The notes below the pieces were generated by a model, which did no database searches, was not told the DNA's origin, and worked only from the letters and a program-made list of their open reading frames with translations. From positions 1 through 64,000 of the forward strand of contig NZ_AYTW01000013.1 of NCBI RefSeq assembly GCF_002752635.1: a stretch of 64,000 nucleotides of DNA. The letters are read 5' to 3'. The stretch comes from Mesotoga sp. Brook.08.105.5.1 (lineage in GTDB: Bacteria; Thermotogota; Thermotogae; Petrotogales; Kosmotogaceae). A program made the position numbers and the translations under genes. Positions 1-7,872 of this stretch are shown here, piece after piece (positions within the stretch are counted from its first letter, which is position 1; each line of letters begins with the position of its first letter).

Positions 1-50
1 TTATTAGTTAGCATCGTAGGCGCTTCCTACAAAACCAAAACGTATTGCAA

Positions 51-82
51 CGTCGGCAGCGTCAGATTTTTATAAGAGACAG
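51..82 (+). other. Illumina Nextera adapter remnant at contig edge
   Basis: The stretch reads CGTCGGCAGCGTCAGAT, then TTT, then TATAAGAGACAG. This matches the Nextera read-1 transposase adapter (which ends in the 19-base mosaic end) over 32 bases except for two substitutions in the central GTG. A natural match of this length is very unlikely. Bases 1-50 therefore come from an unrelated or untrimmed fragment, and genomic sequence probably starts at about 83. This is an artefact, not a mobile element. Confidence 0.9.
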
Positions 83-360
83 GGTATACACACTTCAACC
101 CAGGAGATACAACGAGCGATAAACTCACTCAAAGTGATGAAGTTCAGTCATGGTGAGCAAAGTTACTACATGAAAGCCAAATCACTACCCCTTGCTTCGA
201 AGATTCTTTCATTAATGAAGATAACACAACCCGACAAGGTAACGCCTCAAGAAGAACTCACTCTCTGAATACAGAGTTTGTAGTGGCAAAATTCTTAGTT
301 TCTAAAAATACTTTCGCTTGTTTAGCTGTTTTCAGAAGATTAAGTGATAAACTCAAGAGA
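83..360. other. Non-coding stretch, no gene recognised
   Basis: No convincing reading frame, ribosome binding site or RNA gene is visible. Two partly similar segments occur (around 115-125 and 345-355, both containing gataaactca), but they are too short to interpret. The stretch may be the 3' end of a plus-strand transcript whose gene was lost at the contig edge, because a good plus-strand terminator follows at 361-389. Confidence 0.4.
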
Positions 361-389
361 AGAAGCTACCCAGAGGGTAGCTTCTTTTT
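361..389 (+). terminator. Intrinsic terminator, probably bidirectional
   Basis: An 11-base inverted repeat, agaagctaccc / gggtagcttct, with a 3-base loop is followed by a T-rich tract (cttcttttta) on the plus strand. The minus-strand copy is followed by a weaker TTCTCTT tract. It lies 14 bases beyond the stop codon of the minus-strand gpmA gene, so it may also end that transcript. Confidence 0.8.
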
Positions 390-402
390 ATGTTGAGTGA
401 TG

Positions 403-1149
403 TTACTTTGCTTTCCCCTGATTCGCAACTGCCTGCTGCGCCTTTGCGATTTCTTCCGGATCACCCAGATAATAATGCTTTATTGGTTTTAGATCGTCAT
501 TCAGTTCGTAAACTAGAGGTATTCCAGTCGGAATGTTCAATCCTACGATCTCGTCGTCGGGAATATTGTCCAGATATTTGACCAGTGCCCGAAGGCTGTT
601 TCCGTGGGCTACAATCAGCACTTTCTTTCCAGACTTTATCTCCGAGGATATCTCATTCTTCCATAGTGGCAGGAATCGCGCCACCGTGTCTTTGAGGCAC
701 TCCGTTCTGGGGAGCTCGTCATCCGAGAGAGTCTTGTACTTGGGGTCATGTCCCGGGAATCTTTCATCGCTCTCTTCAAGTGCAGGCGGCCTGATGTCGT
801 AGCTTCTCCTCCAGATCTTCACCTGTTCTTCGCCATGCTTGGCTGCGGTTTCGGCTTTGTTCAAACCCTGAAGGGCGCCGTAGTGCCTCTCGTTAAGTCT
901 CCAGTCCCTAATCACCGGAATCCACATGAGATCCATCTCATCCATTATGTACCATAGCGTTCTTATCGCTCTCTTAAGAACGGAAGTGTATGCTAGATCG
1001 AAGTCGTATCCTTCGGCTTTCAATATCTCGCCAGCTTTCTTCGCTTCCTCACGGCCCTTTTCGGACAGATCAACATCGGTCCAGCCTGTGAAACGGTTCT
1101 CTTTGTTCCATGTGCTTTCTCCGTGTCTTACCAGCACGAGTTTGGTCAT
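403..1149 (-). CDS. gpmA: 2,3-bisphosphoglycerate-dependent phosphoglycerate mutase
   Basis: This glycolytic/gluconeogenic enzyme interconverts 3- and 2-phosphoglycerate in the cytoplasm through a phosphohistidine. The 248-residue product has the usual dPGM length. It shows the N-terminal LVRHGES motif with catalytic His9, the [13 protein letters not shown] segment, the [11 protein letters not shown] block with the catalytic Glu, and the second active-site His in [10 protein letters not shown]. The ATG at 1149 has an AAGGAGGAG ribosome binding site 5 bases upstream. A TATAAT-like -10 box lies on the minus strand at 1178-1183, though its -35 box is poor. The gene stands alone and ends at the terminator at 361-389. 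Confidence 0.97.
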   Translation of the reverse strand: MTKLVLVRHGESTWNKENRFTGWTDVDLSEKGREEAKKAGEILKAEGYDFDLAYTSVLKRAIRTLWYIMDEMDLMWIPVIRDWRLNERHYGALQGLNKAETAAKHGEEQVKIWRRSYDIRPPALEESDERFPGHDPKYKTLSDDELPRTECLKDTVARFLPLWKNEISSEIKSGKKVLIVAHGNSLRALVKYLDNIPDDEIVGLNIPTGIPLVYELNDDLKPIKHYYLGDPEEIAKAQQAVANQGKAK

Positions 1150-1237
1150 ATTACTCCTCCTTCCACATATCTTCTACATTATAAACTATTCCTCAAATTG
1201 GGGCAGATCGGTCTTTCTTTCGAAATAGTCTGTAGTC

Positions 1238-2059
1238 TTACTTTCTGTTCTTAGTCATCCATTCAACCGCGAAATCAACCAGTTCTACTTGAGGGAGAAG
1301 AGTTGATTCGGCGTACCCGATCATTCCCTTGTTTACCTTTGAGGGGAAATCTCTCTCGAAGTCGCTTCCTATGATATAAAAGTCGTCTGAATCAAGGTCG
1401 AAATCGTTGAACTCTTTCCAGACTCTCCTTCCGTTTTCCATAATCGGGGCTCCATCTTTGCACTTCTTTCTGGAGGGAAAGTTGGCCCGGTATTCTGCCA
1501 GATGCAATGAACTGTTGTTCGAATGATCGACACCCAAAAGCAGTATGTGAGCATTCAGGTCGTATAGTCTGGCAAGGGGCGATCCTTCACCCATGCCGAA
1601 CTCCAGTTCGTGGCTATCTACAATGTAAGAGACCTTCTTTCCCCTGGCGGCAAATGAGACCTGAGGATGGTCGCTTCTCACAACACCTTTCATCTTTCTG
1701 AAAGTCTCTGAAATGACTCCCATCCCTCTTGTCGGAGTCTCCGCTCTGTTGAAGGGAGGCATTGTTCTTCTGATCGTGTCAAACCAGGTCGCCGGAACAG
1801 GAGGATTCGACCAGTTTGAGGGCTCGCTGAGATCTCCCGAATGAGCAGGCATTACTAGTGTTCCTTCCTCATCAAGTACTGCTTCAAGCGCCCTAATCAC
1901 TGTAATGGCTCCTCCGCACACCCAGCCTAGACTGCTTAGTGAAGAGTGAACTAGCAGTACCATTCCTTTCCTTACTCCGAGATGCTTGAGATCAGAAATC
2001 ATCCTCTTCATAGTTAGAGGCCCGTTCTTGCTAAGAGCAATTGCATCGGCTTCACTCAT
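1238..2059 (-). CDS. Aminoglycoside N(3)-acetyltransferase family protein
   Basis: The 273-residue product belongs to the AAC(3)/YokD family, which transfers acetyl groups from acetyl-CoA. It shows the conserved HSSLSSLGWVCGG segment near the N terminus, a VMPAHSGDLS block, TPTRGMGVISETFR, and a late segment ILLLGVDHSNNSSLHLAEY with the family His. An upstream frame extends to 2098, but the ATG at 2059 is preceded by a clear GAGGAG site (spacing 7), so I chose it. Many chromosomal members have no shown role in drug resistance, so the substrate is unknown. The preceding gene ends 36 bases upstream on the same strand, so the two are probably co-transcribed. Confidence 0.85.
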   Translation of the reverse strand: MSEADAIALSKNGPLTMKRMISDLKHLGVRKGMVLLVHSSLSSLGWVCGGAITVIRALEAVLDEEGTLVMPAHSGDLSEPSNWSNPPVPATWFDTIRRTMPPFNRAETPTRGMGVISETFRKMKGVVRSDHPQVSFAARGKKVSYIVDSHELEFGMGEGSPLARLYDLNAHILLLGVDHSNNSSLHLAEYRANFPSRKKCKDGAPIMENGRRVWKEFNDFDLDSDDFYIIGSDFERDFPSKVNKGMIGYAESTLLPQVELVDFAVEWMTKNRK

Positions 2060-2094
2060 GTTTGACTCCTCAGTGATCCTACTTGTTAGAAGAA

Positions 2095-2484
2095 TCATTC
2101 GGCGATTAACCAGTAGACTTCTACTTCAGCAAGACGTCTGTCTGCAGAGGGATCTTCGAAGACAACTTTGAGAGAGTACTCCCCTTCTTCTTCGAAGGTC
2201 ATTTCATTTCTTGTCTTTTGCCAGTCTTCTGCAAACCGCTGGATTTCCTCTTCGCCTTTTTCCAGTAAGAGATACACGTTATTGTTCTTCAACACTTTTA
2301 TGTTCAGTCTCACTCTCAGTTGCTGGCCAGGTTGAATAACGAACTTGGCAAAGCTTTCACCTGAGTCTCTTGCATACAGGGTTGTGCTCTCAAAGCCGGA
2401 GGATCCTGCAAGGAACAGTGTGAGAACGACTAGCCCGAGTATCCCGGCAAATGTCAGACAGCGTCCCGCGACAACAAGTCTCAA
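2095..2484 (-). CDS. Small secreted or membrane-anchored protein, function unknown
   Basis: Starting at the TTG at 2484 gives 129 residues. That codon is preceded by GGAGG at a good distance, whereas an open frame extending to 2646 has no such site. Residues about 10-30 form one hydrophobic segment (AGILGLVVLTLFLAGSSG) that looks like a signal peptide or anchor. The rest is a beta-rich domain with FVIQPGQQLRVRLNIKV and a closing EEGEYSLKVVFEDP segment. That pattern resembles the GOLD-type lumenal domain of emp24-like proteins, but the similarity is weak and unproven. It precedes the AAC(3)-family gene on the same strand. Confidence 0.6.
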   Translation of the reverse strand: MRLVVAGRCLTFAGILGLVVLTLFLAGSSGFESTTLYARDSGESFAKFVIQPGQQLRVRLNIKVLKNNNVYLLLEKGEEEIQRFAEDWQKTRNEMTFEEEGEYSLKVVFEDPSADRRLAEVEVYWLIAE

Positions 2485-2764
2485 AGTAAATACCTCCGTA
2501 AGAGTTTTTCGTAAATAGATTATAACCGAATCCAGTGCTGGCGTCGATCTTAAGCCACCAATAGAATAGTTCGAACAAGACAGTAATGCAGAAAACGAGG
2601 CCGATTCAGGTAGATGTATAATTGAGATGGGACATACACCCGACAACTTGTCGATATGGAGTCTGGTTTCATGTGATCTAGTATGAAATCACTATCTTGA
2701 TTTGGATTTAGGCGTGAGAGACTATATTATTGTGATATAGAACGGTGAAAGGGGGTAAACCGCC

Positions 2765-3391
2765 TTGAAGATAATTATCTTTGGTGGCACCGGAAGAGTA
2801 GGGAGGGTCATACTTGATAGGGCCTTGAACGATAATCACATAGTCACAATATTTGTTGGCAACGTCTCGAAATTGACTGTTAGAAAGGAAAACCTCAGGA
2901 TTTTCCAGGGCGATGTCTTCAATAGCCAGAGCGTGAGAGATGCAATAAGAGGGCAAGATGCGATTGTCAGCGCTTTAGGCCCGGATAATTCGGGAAGCGT
3001 GAACGATACTCTGGCAGTCGCTATGAGAAACATAGTGAATGCCGCCAGGGATACCGAAGTGAGTAAGCTCGTTACGATCGCGAATTCGGGTATTCTTCAG
3101 CTATCGCCGAGAGAACTCAGGCTTGATTCCCCCAACTATCCGCAATATCTCAAGAAATCTTCAAGAGAATTCATGGATGCGTTCGAAATCCTCAAGACTT
3201 CGGAGCTTGATTGGGTCGTTGTGTGCCCGCCATTTATGTCCTTTTCAGAAGGCAACCAGAGTTACAGAGTTTCGGCCGACTTCCTTCCAGAAAACGGAGA
3301 GAAGATTTCGATTCAGGACGTTGCCGAGTTTGCTTACAAGCAATTGTTCACGTCCGAATACACTCAGAAGAGAGTTGGCATTGCCTACTAA
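2765..3391 (+). CDS. NAD(P)-binding Rossmann-fold protein (NmrA/SDR-like)
   Basis: The 208-residue product begins with IIIFGGTGRVGRVIL, a GxxGxxG dinucleotide-binding motif at the N terminus. It continues with the atypical-SDR pattern: IFQGDVFNSQSV after strand 3, AIVSALGP after strand 4, and a LDWVVVCPPFM segment. This matches short YwnB/NmrA-type oxidoreductases or redox sensors that act on unknown cytoplasmic substrates. It starts with TTG at 2765 behind a purine-rich AAAGGGGG site. The next gene downstream is a pseudogene, so context gives no functional hint. Confidence 0.8.
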   Translation: MKIIIFGGTGRVGRVILDRALNDNHIVTIFVGNVSKLTVRKENLRIFQGDVFNSQSVRDAIRGQDAIVSALGPDNSGSVNDTLAVAMRNIVNAARDTEVSKLVTIANSGILQLSPRELRLDSPNYPQYLKKSSREFMDAFEILKTSELDWVVVCPPFMSFSEGNQSYRVSADFLPENGEKISIQDVAEFAYKQLFTSEYTQKRVGIAY

Positions 3392-3436
3392 CCGTGAAAG
3401 AACTCGAAAGGTGAAGTTCCCGATCCTGAAATACGT

Positions 3437-4013
3437 GTGAATAGACTGGAGGCACTTACGAATGGTGTGTTTGCCATCGTAATGGCTGTTCTTGTGCTTT
3501 CTCTCGGGGTCCCGGTAAAGGATAAGATTACAGATCAGGGCGCTCAGTAAGGCACGTATTGAGCAAGAACTACGACTTTCTGAGTTACTTCATCTCCTTT
3601 TTCGTGATCGGATCGATCTGGATCTCCACAGTTAGAAGGACAGACATTTTGAAGAAGACTGATTACCGGCATCTTTGGTTGAACTTACTCAATCTCTTCT
3701 TCGTTACAACAGTCCCTTTCACTACCGCACTTCTTGGGGATTATGGTGAATTTGAGTTTGCAGAGCTGCTGTTTCATCTGAATATCCCGATTCTTGAGAT
3801 TATCGCACTTGTTCAATGGCATTATCTGATGAAAAACACCGGTCTGATTCGCAATGAGATCCTGGAGAGCCTTGATATGCATTACTACAGAAAGATCTAT
3901 GTTTCAGCGTATTCATCCCGCTTTTTGAAATCGCGATTTTCATTCTGACACCCTTATGGAGCAACCTTGTGTATCTCGTCATATTTCTCAGGGTGCTCTT
4001 TATACTCAGGTAA
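3437..4013 (+). pseudogene. Broken TMEM175-family (DUF1211) potassium channel-like gene
   Basis: Frame 1 starts at GTG 3437 and gives the family hallmark RLEALTNGVFAIVMAVLVLSLGVP, then stops at 3548. The homologous reading continues in another frame across FLSYFISFFVIGSIWISTVRR to about 3905. It shifts again to give IPLFEIAIFILTPLWSNLVYLVIF, ending at 4011-4013. Two frameshifts (near 3540 and near 3910) thus interrupt what would be a roughly 190-residue, six-helix membrane protein of the bacterial TMEM175 type, a K+-permeable channel family. The pieces are contiguous and recognisable, so decay is recent or the frameshifts are sequence errors. Confidence 0.8.
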
Positions 4014-4072
4014 TACTTAATTATGGTTTTGATTGCTAGAATATATCTATAATCTAGGGGGCGATCGAGATA

Positions 4073-4420
4073 TTGTTCACTATCATTCGTTTTGTTGTTG
4101 CTGTTCTTACGGCAGTCACCGGTGTATATATAGTGTTGAAACCGGAATCCTACGCCAAGCTGGCCGAGTTTTCGGCCGGTAATGCCAGAGGAAAAACGGA
4201 AGTGAAGGCTATCATGGGGGGCACGTTTATAGGGCTTGGAGTTGCTCCAATAGTTCTCTTGGGTGCGCAGATTTCATTCCTTTTTCTGGGGATTGTTTAT
4301 CTGTTTATCGCCGCAACGCGTATAATGTCCATATTTGTGGATAAGTCTTTGACGTTCACTAATCTGATTACTCTTCTCGTTGAAATAGCATTTGGTCTAA
4401 TTATGGTACTCCCTATTTGA
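4073..4420 (+). CDS. Small multi-pass membrane protein (DUF4345-like)
   Basis: The 115-residue product is almost entirely hydrophobic, with about four membrane segments. The central motif KTEVKAIMGGTFIGLGVAPI resembles the RAEIRAMYGG block of DUF4345 proteins, which have no assigned function. It starts with TTG at 4073 behind an AGGGGG ribosome binding site. An intrinsic terminator follows the stop codon directly. The family link is moderate; the membrane location is clear. Confidence 0.7.
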   Translation: MFTIIRFVVAVLTAVTGVYIVLKPESYAKLAEFSAGNARGKTEVKAIMGGTFIGLGVAPIVLLGAQISFLFLGIVYLFIAATRIMSIFVDKSLTFTNLITLLVEIAFGLIMVLPI

Positions 4421-4428
4421 AAGAAAAG

Positions 4429-4453
4429 AAACCGACTTAGGTCGGTTTTTTTA
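4429..4453 (+). terminator. Intrinsic terminator after the DUF4345-like gene
   Basis: A perfect 8-base stem, aaaccgac / gtcggttt, with loop ttag is followed by a run of seven T residues. It lies about 10 bases past the stop codon at 4420. Confidence 0.9.
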
Positions 4454-4506
4454 TACGAGGTACTTCTACCCCTGAGAAGATCATGAAAGAAATGGAGGAA
4501 AGGAAA

Positions 4507-5223
4507 TTGAGAGAGGAAGATCTTAAGAAGGCAATAGAGGAAGCATGGGCAAAACGCCTTCAGGTTCCTGTCGATAGATTTGTCTCGAAAGAGCGGTTTC
4601 TCATAGCAGATGAGGCTAAGAAAGGAAAGGGCGAGATCAGTCATCTGAGTTTTGAAAAGCGAACGGTAATTCTTTATGATCCTAAGCTCGAAACAGTTGT
4701 AAAATCTGCTATTGAAGAAGAGGATAGAGAAAAGTTGGCTCTTGAGAAGTTGCTTCACGAGTCTTTTTCTCTCTGGAAGAAGACATCCATCAAGTACCTT
4801 AACCCTTCGAACTACGTTCCTTACGACCCACCAATGGATTTCGTTGTCAGAAGACTAAATCAGGGCGACAGGACTGCTTTCTATCGGTTCAGAAACCATT
4901 GTACAAGGGAGGATCTCGCCGAAGGATTTGTCGAGCTCGACCACGTAGTTGTTTTCGGAGCCTTTTATGAAGAGGAGATCGTGGCGGTCTCAAGCATTAT
5001 TGAATGGGATAGCATTGCAGATATTGGCATAATAACTATGCCTGATTTCAGAGAGCTTGGCCTGGGAAAGGCGATCGGTTCAAGGGCAAGCGAGTGGGCA
5101 ATCGTCAATAAGAAACTGATTCAGTACAGACATGACGTATTGAACTACGGATCGCTGAAAGTTTCTCGTGCTCTGGGATTCAGAGAGTACATACTCGAGC
5201 AAGAATACACCTATATTGGATGA
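4507..5223 (+). CDS. GNAT-family N-acetyltransferase
   Basis: The 238-residue product has a helical, charged N-terminal part of about 115 residues and a C-terminal GNAT fold. That fold contains VVAVSSIIEWDSIADIGIITM followed by the acetyl-CoA loop FRELGLGKAIG and a closing SLKVSRALGFREY. The substrate is unknown. I chose the TTG at 4507 because GGAGG (4494-4498) lies eight bases upstream. An in-frame ATG at 4483 would add eight residues but has no good site. It follows the terminator at 4429-4453, so it has its own promoter or depends on readthrough. Confidence 0.8.
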   Translation: MREEDLKKAIEEAWAKRLQVPVDRFVSKERFLIADEAKKGKGEISHLSFEKRTVILYDPKLETVVKSAIEEEDREKLALEKLLHESFSLWKKTSIKYLNPSNYVPYDPPMDFVVRRLNQGDRTAFYRFRNHCTREDLAEGFVELDHVVVFGAFYEEEIVAVSSIIEWDSIADIGIITMPDFRELGLGKAIGSRASEWAIVNKKLIQYRHDVLNYGSLKVSRALGFREYILEQEYTYIG

Positions 5224-5341
5224 TCACCTTATCGGAAGAGAAATGCATCTGTTTCTTCAAGTCAAGAACGTATCTCTCTGAGATTGTTACTAGTGCGTAA
5301 GAATCAGTTCAGTTTGTCGGGCGATTTTTGTCTCTTTTGAT

Positions 5342-5371
5342 TTGACATGGTGAGCCACAAAAGTGTAGAAT
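5342..5371 (+). promoter_or_regulatory. Sigma-70 promoter of the aromatic (aro) operon
   Basis: TTGACA at 5342-5347 and TAGAAT at 5366-5371 are separated by 18 bases, close to the consensus. Transcription would start near 5378, about 200 bases before aroF. This leaves room for the leader peptide and terminator that follow. No other consensus promoter is visible between 5224 and 5575. Confidence 0.8.
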
Positions 5372-5400
5372 TCTTTCATAAATAGCGGGGAGATGAATTG

Positions 5401-5466
5401 ATGATAGACTCCAGATTTTCCTGGATAAATGCATATTATTATAACAACAGAAGCATTTGCTTGTGA
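5401..5466 (+). CDS. Aromatic-rich leader peptide of the aro operon (21 codons)
   Basis: ATG at 5401 is preceded by GGGGAG (5387-5392, spacing 8) and opens a 21-codon frame ending in TGA at 5464. Residue 6 is Phe, residue 8 is Trp and residues 12-14 are three consecutive Tyr codons (5434-5442). This enrichment sits in the leader of a DAHP-to-tyrosine operon and matches the logic of amino-acid attenuators. The last codons lie inside a possible RNA stem (5449-5463 with 5477-5491), so a ribosome stalled on the Tyr codons would affect folding. The peptide itself probably has no other function. Confidence 0.75.
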   Translation: MIDSRFSWINAYYYNNRSICL

Positions 5467-5551
5467 GTGATAACTCCGGGTAAGTGCTTCTTGCATTTAC
5501 TCCGGATGAAAGAAAAGAAAGGGTCTCCAATCCGGAGACCCTTTTCTTTTT
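5449..5551 (+). promoter_or_regulatory. Transcription attenuator upstream of aroF
   Basis: The terminator is gggtctcc (5521-5528) / ggagaccc (5534-5541) followed by ttttcttttt, ending only about 25 bases before the aroF start. Competing pairings are visible: 5449-5463 with 5477-5491 (15 pairs including several G-U); 5480-5487 with 5493-5500 (8 pairs); and 5500-5507 (CTCCGGAT) with 5530-5537 (ATCCGGAG), which is perfect and would destroy the terminator. The exact switching order is inferred. The terminator and the leader peptide are directly visible. Confidence 0.75.
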
Positions 5552-5575
5552 CAGACAGGAAGGCGGGGTGGTGAA

Positions 5576-6592
5576 ATGGTAGTCGTTCTTAAGAGAGGTA
5601 CTGGTGAAGAGGAGATTAAGCAAGTAGAGTCTCTTTCAGAGAGTCTGAATCTGAGCTGTCATGTTTCCATGGGGATGGAGAGAGTAGTGATTGGTGTCAT
5701 CGGTGACGACCGTTATATGTCAGTTGAACGATTTGAGGCTCTTGAGTGCGTTGAACAAGTTGTTCGAGTTCTCAAGCCGTTTAAGCTTGTTTCCAGGGAG
5801 TTTCACAGCGAAGATATCTCTGTAGACATTGGCAATGTCTCGGTAGGAGGAGGAAAGTTCGTAGTGATGGCCGGTCCGTGCGCGGTCGAGGATAGGCCTA
5901 TGATAGAAGAGATCGCCGCCTTCCTTTCTGAAATGGGAGTGAAAGTGATTAGAGGAGGGGCTTTCAAGCCAAGAACCTCTCCATACTCTTTTCAAGGTCT
6001 TGGAGAAGTAGGTCTGAGATATTTGAGAGAAGCTGCGGATCGGTACGGCCTCAAGACGGTGACCGAGGTAACTGGCGAAGGGACACTTGAGGCCGTCTAT
6101 GAAATGAGTGACATACTGCAAATTGGGGCAAGAAATTCACAGAACTTCCAGCTAATTCAGAAGGTTGCCGAAAAGGGAAAGCCGATTCTTCTGAAGAAGG
6201 GCTTCATGAATACGGTTGAAGAACTTCTTCTTTCTGCGGAGTATATTGCCTCCAAGGGGAACATGTCGATAATACTTTGCGAAAGGGGTATCAGGACCTT
6301 CGAAACGGCCACGAGAAACACGCTTGATATTTCTGCCGTGCCTCTAATCAAACTTCAATCTCCACTTCCGATTATCGTTGATCCCAGCCACGCAGCAGGG
6401 AGGAGAGACTTGATAATACCACTTTCCAGAGCTGCTCTGGCGGCCGGAGCTAACGGTATCGAAGTTGAAATTCATCCCAGGCCGGAGATGGCTCTTTCCG
6501 ACAGCAAGCAAAGCCTAAGTTTTGGCGAATTTGAGAAACTAATGGATAGCCTTGGAGCACTGGCCGATTCTGCTGAGCTCCTGCTTACATGA
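5576..6592 (+). CDS. aroF: DAHP synthase, type I-beta with N-terminal ACT-like domain
   Basis: This enzyme condenses phosphoenolpyruvate and erythrose 4-phosphate to DAHP, the first step of the shikimate pathway. The 338 residues match the length of the T. maritima enzyme. Residues about 1-70 form a ferredoxin/ACT-like regulatory domain, and the barrel follows with VVMAGPCAVE, IRGGAFKPRTSPYSFQG, KTVTEVTG, LLKKGF, LCERGIRTFE and VDPSHAAGRRD (metal and substrate residues). In the Thermotoga family the ACT-like domain mediates feedback inhibition by Tyr and Phe, so this operon may be controlled at both RNA and enzyme level. It is the first gene of the operon, 25 bases after the attenuator terminator. 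Confidence 0.96.
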   Translation: MVVVLKRGTGEEEIKQVESLSESLNLSCHVSMGMERVVIGVIGDDRYMSVERFEALECVEQVVRVLKPFKLVSREFHSEDISVDIGNVSVGGGKFVVMAGPCAVEDRPMIEEIAAFLSEMGVKVIRGGAFKPRTSPYSFQGLGEVGLRYLREAADRYGLKTVTEVTGEGTLEAVYEMSDILQIGARNSQNFQLIQKVAEKGKPILLKKGFMNTVEELLLSAEYIASKGNMSIILCERGIRTFETATRNTLDISAVPLIKLQSPLPIIVDPSHAAGRRDLIIPLSRAALAAGANGIEVEIHPRPEMALSDSKQSLSFGEFEKLMDSLGALADSAELLLT

Positions 6593-6609
6593 CTGGCAGG
6601 GAGGATAAA

Positions 6610-7872
6610 ATGAGATTGCTGCCTTCAAAGAAAGTTGCCGGTGAAATAGCCGTGCCTCCTGATAAATCAATCTCCCATAGGGCACTAATGATGTGTTCGA
6701 TGTGCAGTGGCGTAAGTGTCGTCCATAACCTGCTTGAAAGCGAGGATACTTTAAGGACTTTCAGGATTATCAGCGAACTTGGAGGAGGTTTCAAGGGAGA
6801 TTTCGACAGACTTGAAATATCTCAGGCGTCGTGGAAAGAGTCATCCGGGCCGCTTTATTGTGGGAATTCCGGAACCACTGCAAGACTGATGGCCGGAGTT
6901 CTTGCGGGCAAGAGAGGAACTCACATCCTTTTCGGCGATGAATCCCTATCGGTGAGACCCATGAGGAGAGTTATCGCCCCGCTGAAAGAGATGGGGGCAA
7001 GGATATCGGCGAGGCAAGAAGATTCGCTTCTTCCAATGTGCATAGCCGGCGGCGAACTGAATGGGTGCGATCATTCTCTTTCAGTGGCAAGTGCTCAGGT
7101 AAAGAGCGCGATCTTGCTGGCAGGCATTCAAGCAGAAGGAGTCACAACTGTTACGGAGCCTCACTGCAGCAGAGATCACACAGAGAGGTTGCTTCAATCC
7201 ATGGGCGCCGAAATAAGCGTACTTGAGAGAAGAGTCGAAGTACGAAAGAGCGAGCTCTCGCCGATTCACTTTTCGATACCCGGTGATATCTCCTCGGCCG
7301 CTTTCCTGATAGCTCTAGCTGTTCTTCACAAGAACGGTGCGGTGACAGTTCGAAATGTCGGACTGAATCATGGAAGGATTGGATTCCTTAAGCTCCTGAC
7401 AAGTATGGGAGCCGAGATCGAGTTAGAAGTTGAAAACAGCTTCCCAGAACCATCGGGAACAATCTTGGCCAGATCTTCTCACTTGAGAGGTATTGAAATC
7501 GAAAGTGCGTTGATTCCTTCAATGATAGATGAGCTACCTCTAATTGCGCTTGCCGGTACCTTTGCAGATGGTGTAACTACAGTCAGGGGAGCTGAGGAAT
7601 TGAGGAAAAAGGAGTCTGACAGGATCTCGGTTACCGTTCAGAACTTTAGAAAGATCGGAGTAGATATCGTTGAACATGAAGATGGTTTTAGCGTAGAGGG
7701 CCCTCAGAGAGTAACCGGAGGCAAGGTTGATTCCTATGGGGATCACAGAATCGCGATGCTTTTTTCAATAGCGGGTTTGCTGAGCGAGGAAGGAGTAGAG
7801 ATAACCAACACAGAGGCGGTTGGTGTGTCCTTCCCCGGGTTCTTCCAGACGCTCGAGGAGGTCTGTCGATGA
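6610..7872 (+). CDS. aroA: 3-phosphoshikimate 1-carboxyvinyltransferase (EPSP synthase)
   Basis: This enzyme transfers the enolpyruvyl group of PEP to shikimate 3-phosphate. The 420-residue product has the expected length. It shows PPDKSISHRALM (PEP/S3P lysine-serine-arginine signature), LYCGNSGTTARLMAGVLAG, the LSVRPMRRVIAPL segment, and late motifs LRKKESDRI and YGDHRIAM. I prefer the ATG at 6610 because AGGGAGG lies 5 bases upstream. An in-frame ATG at 6589 overlaps the aroF stop as ATGA and would add seven residues. Translation is probably coupled to aroF. Confidence 0.96.
   Translation: MRLLPSKKVAGEIAVPPDKSISHRALMMCSMCSGVSVVHNLLESEDTLRTFRIISELGGGFKGDFDRLEISQASWKESSGPLYCGNSGTTARLMAGVLAGKRGTHILFGDESLSVRPMRRVIAPLKEMGARISARQEDSLLPMCIAGGELNGCDHSLSVASAQVKSAILLAGIQAEGVTTVTEPHCSRDHTERLLQSMGAEISVLERRVEVRKSELSPIHFSIPGDISSAAFLIALAVLHKNGAVTVRNVGLNHGRIGFLKLLTSMGAEIELEVENSFPEPSGTILARSSHLRGIEIESALIPSMIDELPLIALAGTFADGVTTVRGAEELRKKESDRISVTVQNFRKIGVDIVEHEDGFSVEGPQRVTGGKVDSYGDHRIAMLFSIAGLLSEEGVEITNTEAVGVSFPGFFQTLEEVCR

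Noticed and set aside
1-82. Transposon end (Tn5 mosaic end) as a real mobile element
   Set aside because: The flanking tag sequence is the library-preparation adapter, not a Tn5 or IS50 end.
5309-5623. 104-residue minus-strand open frame across the aro leader
   Set aside because: No ribosome binding site or family motif; it is antisense to the promoter, leader peptide and terminator.
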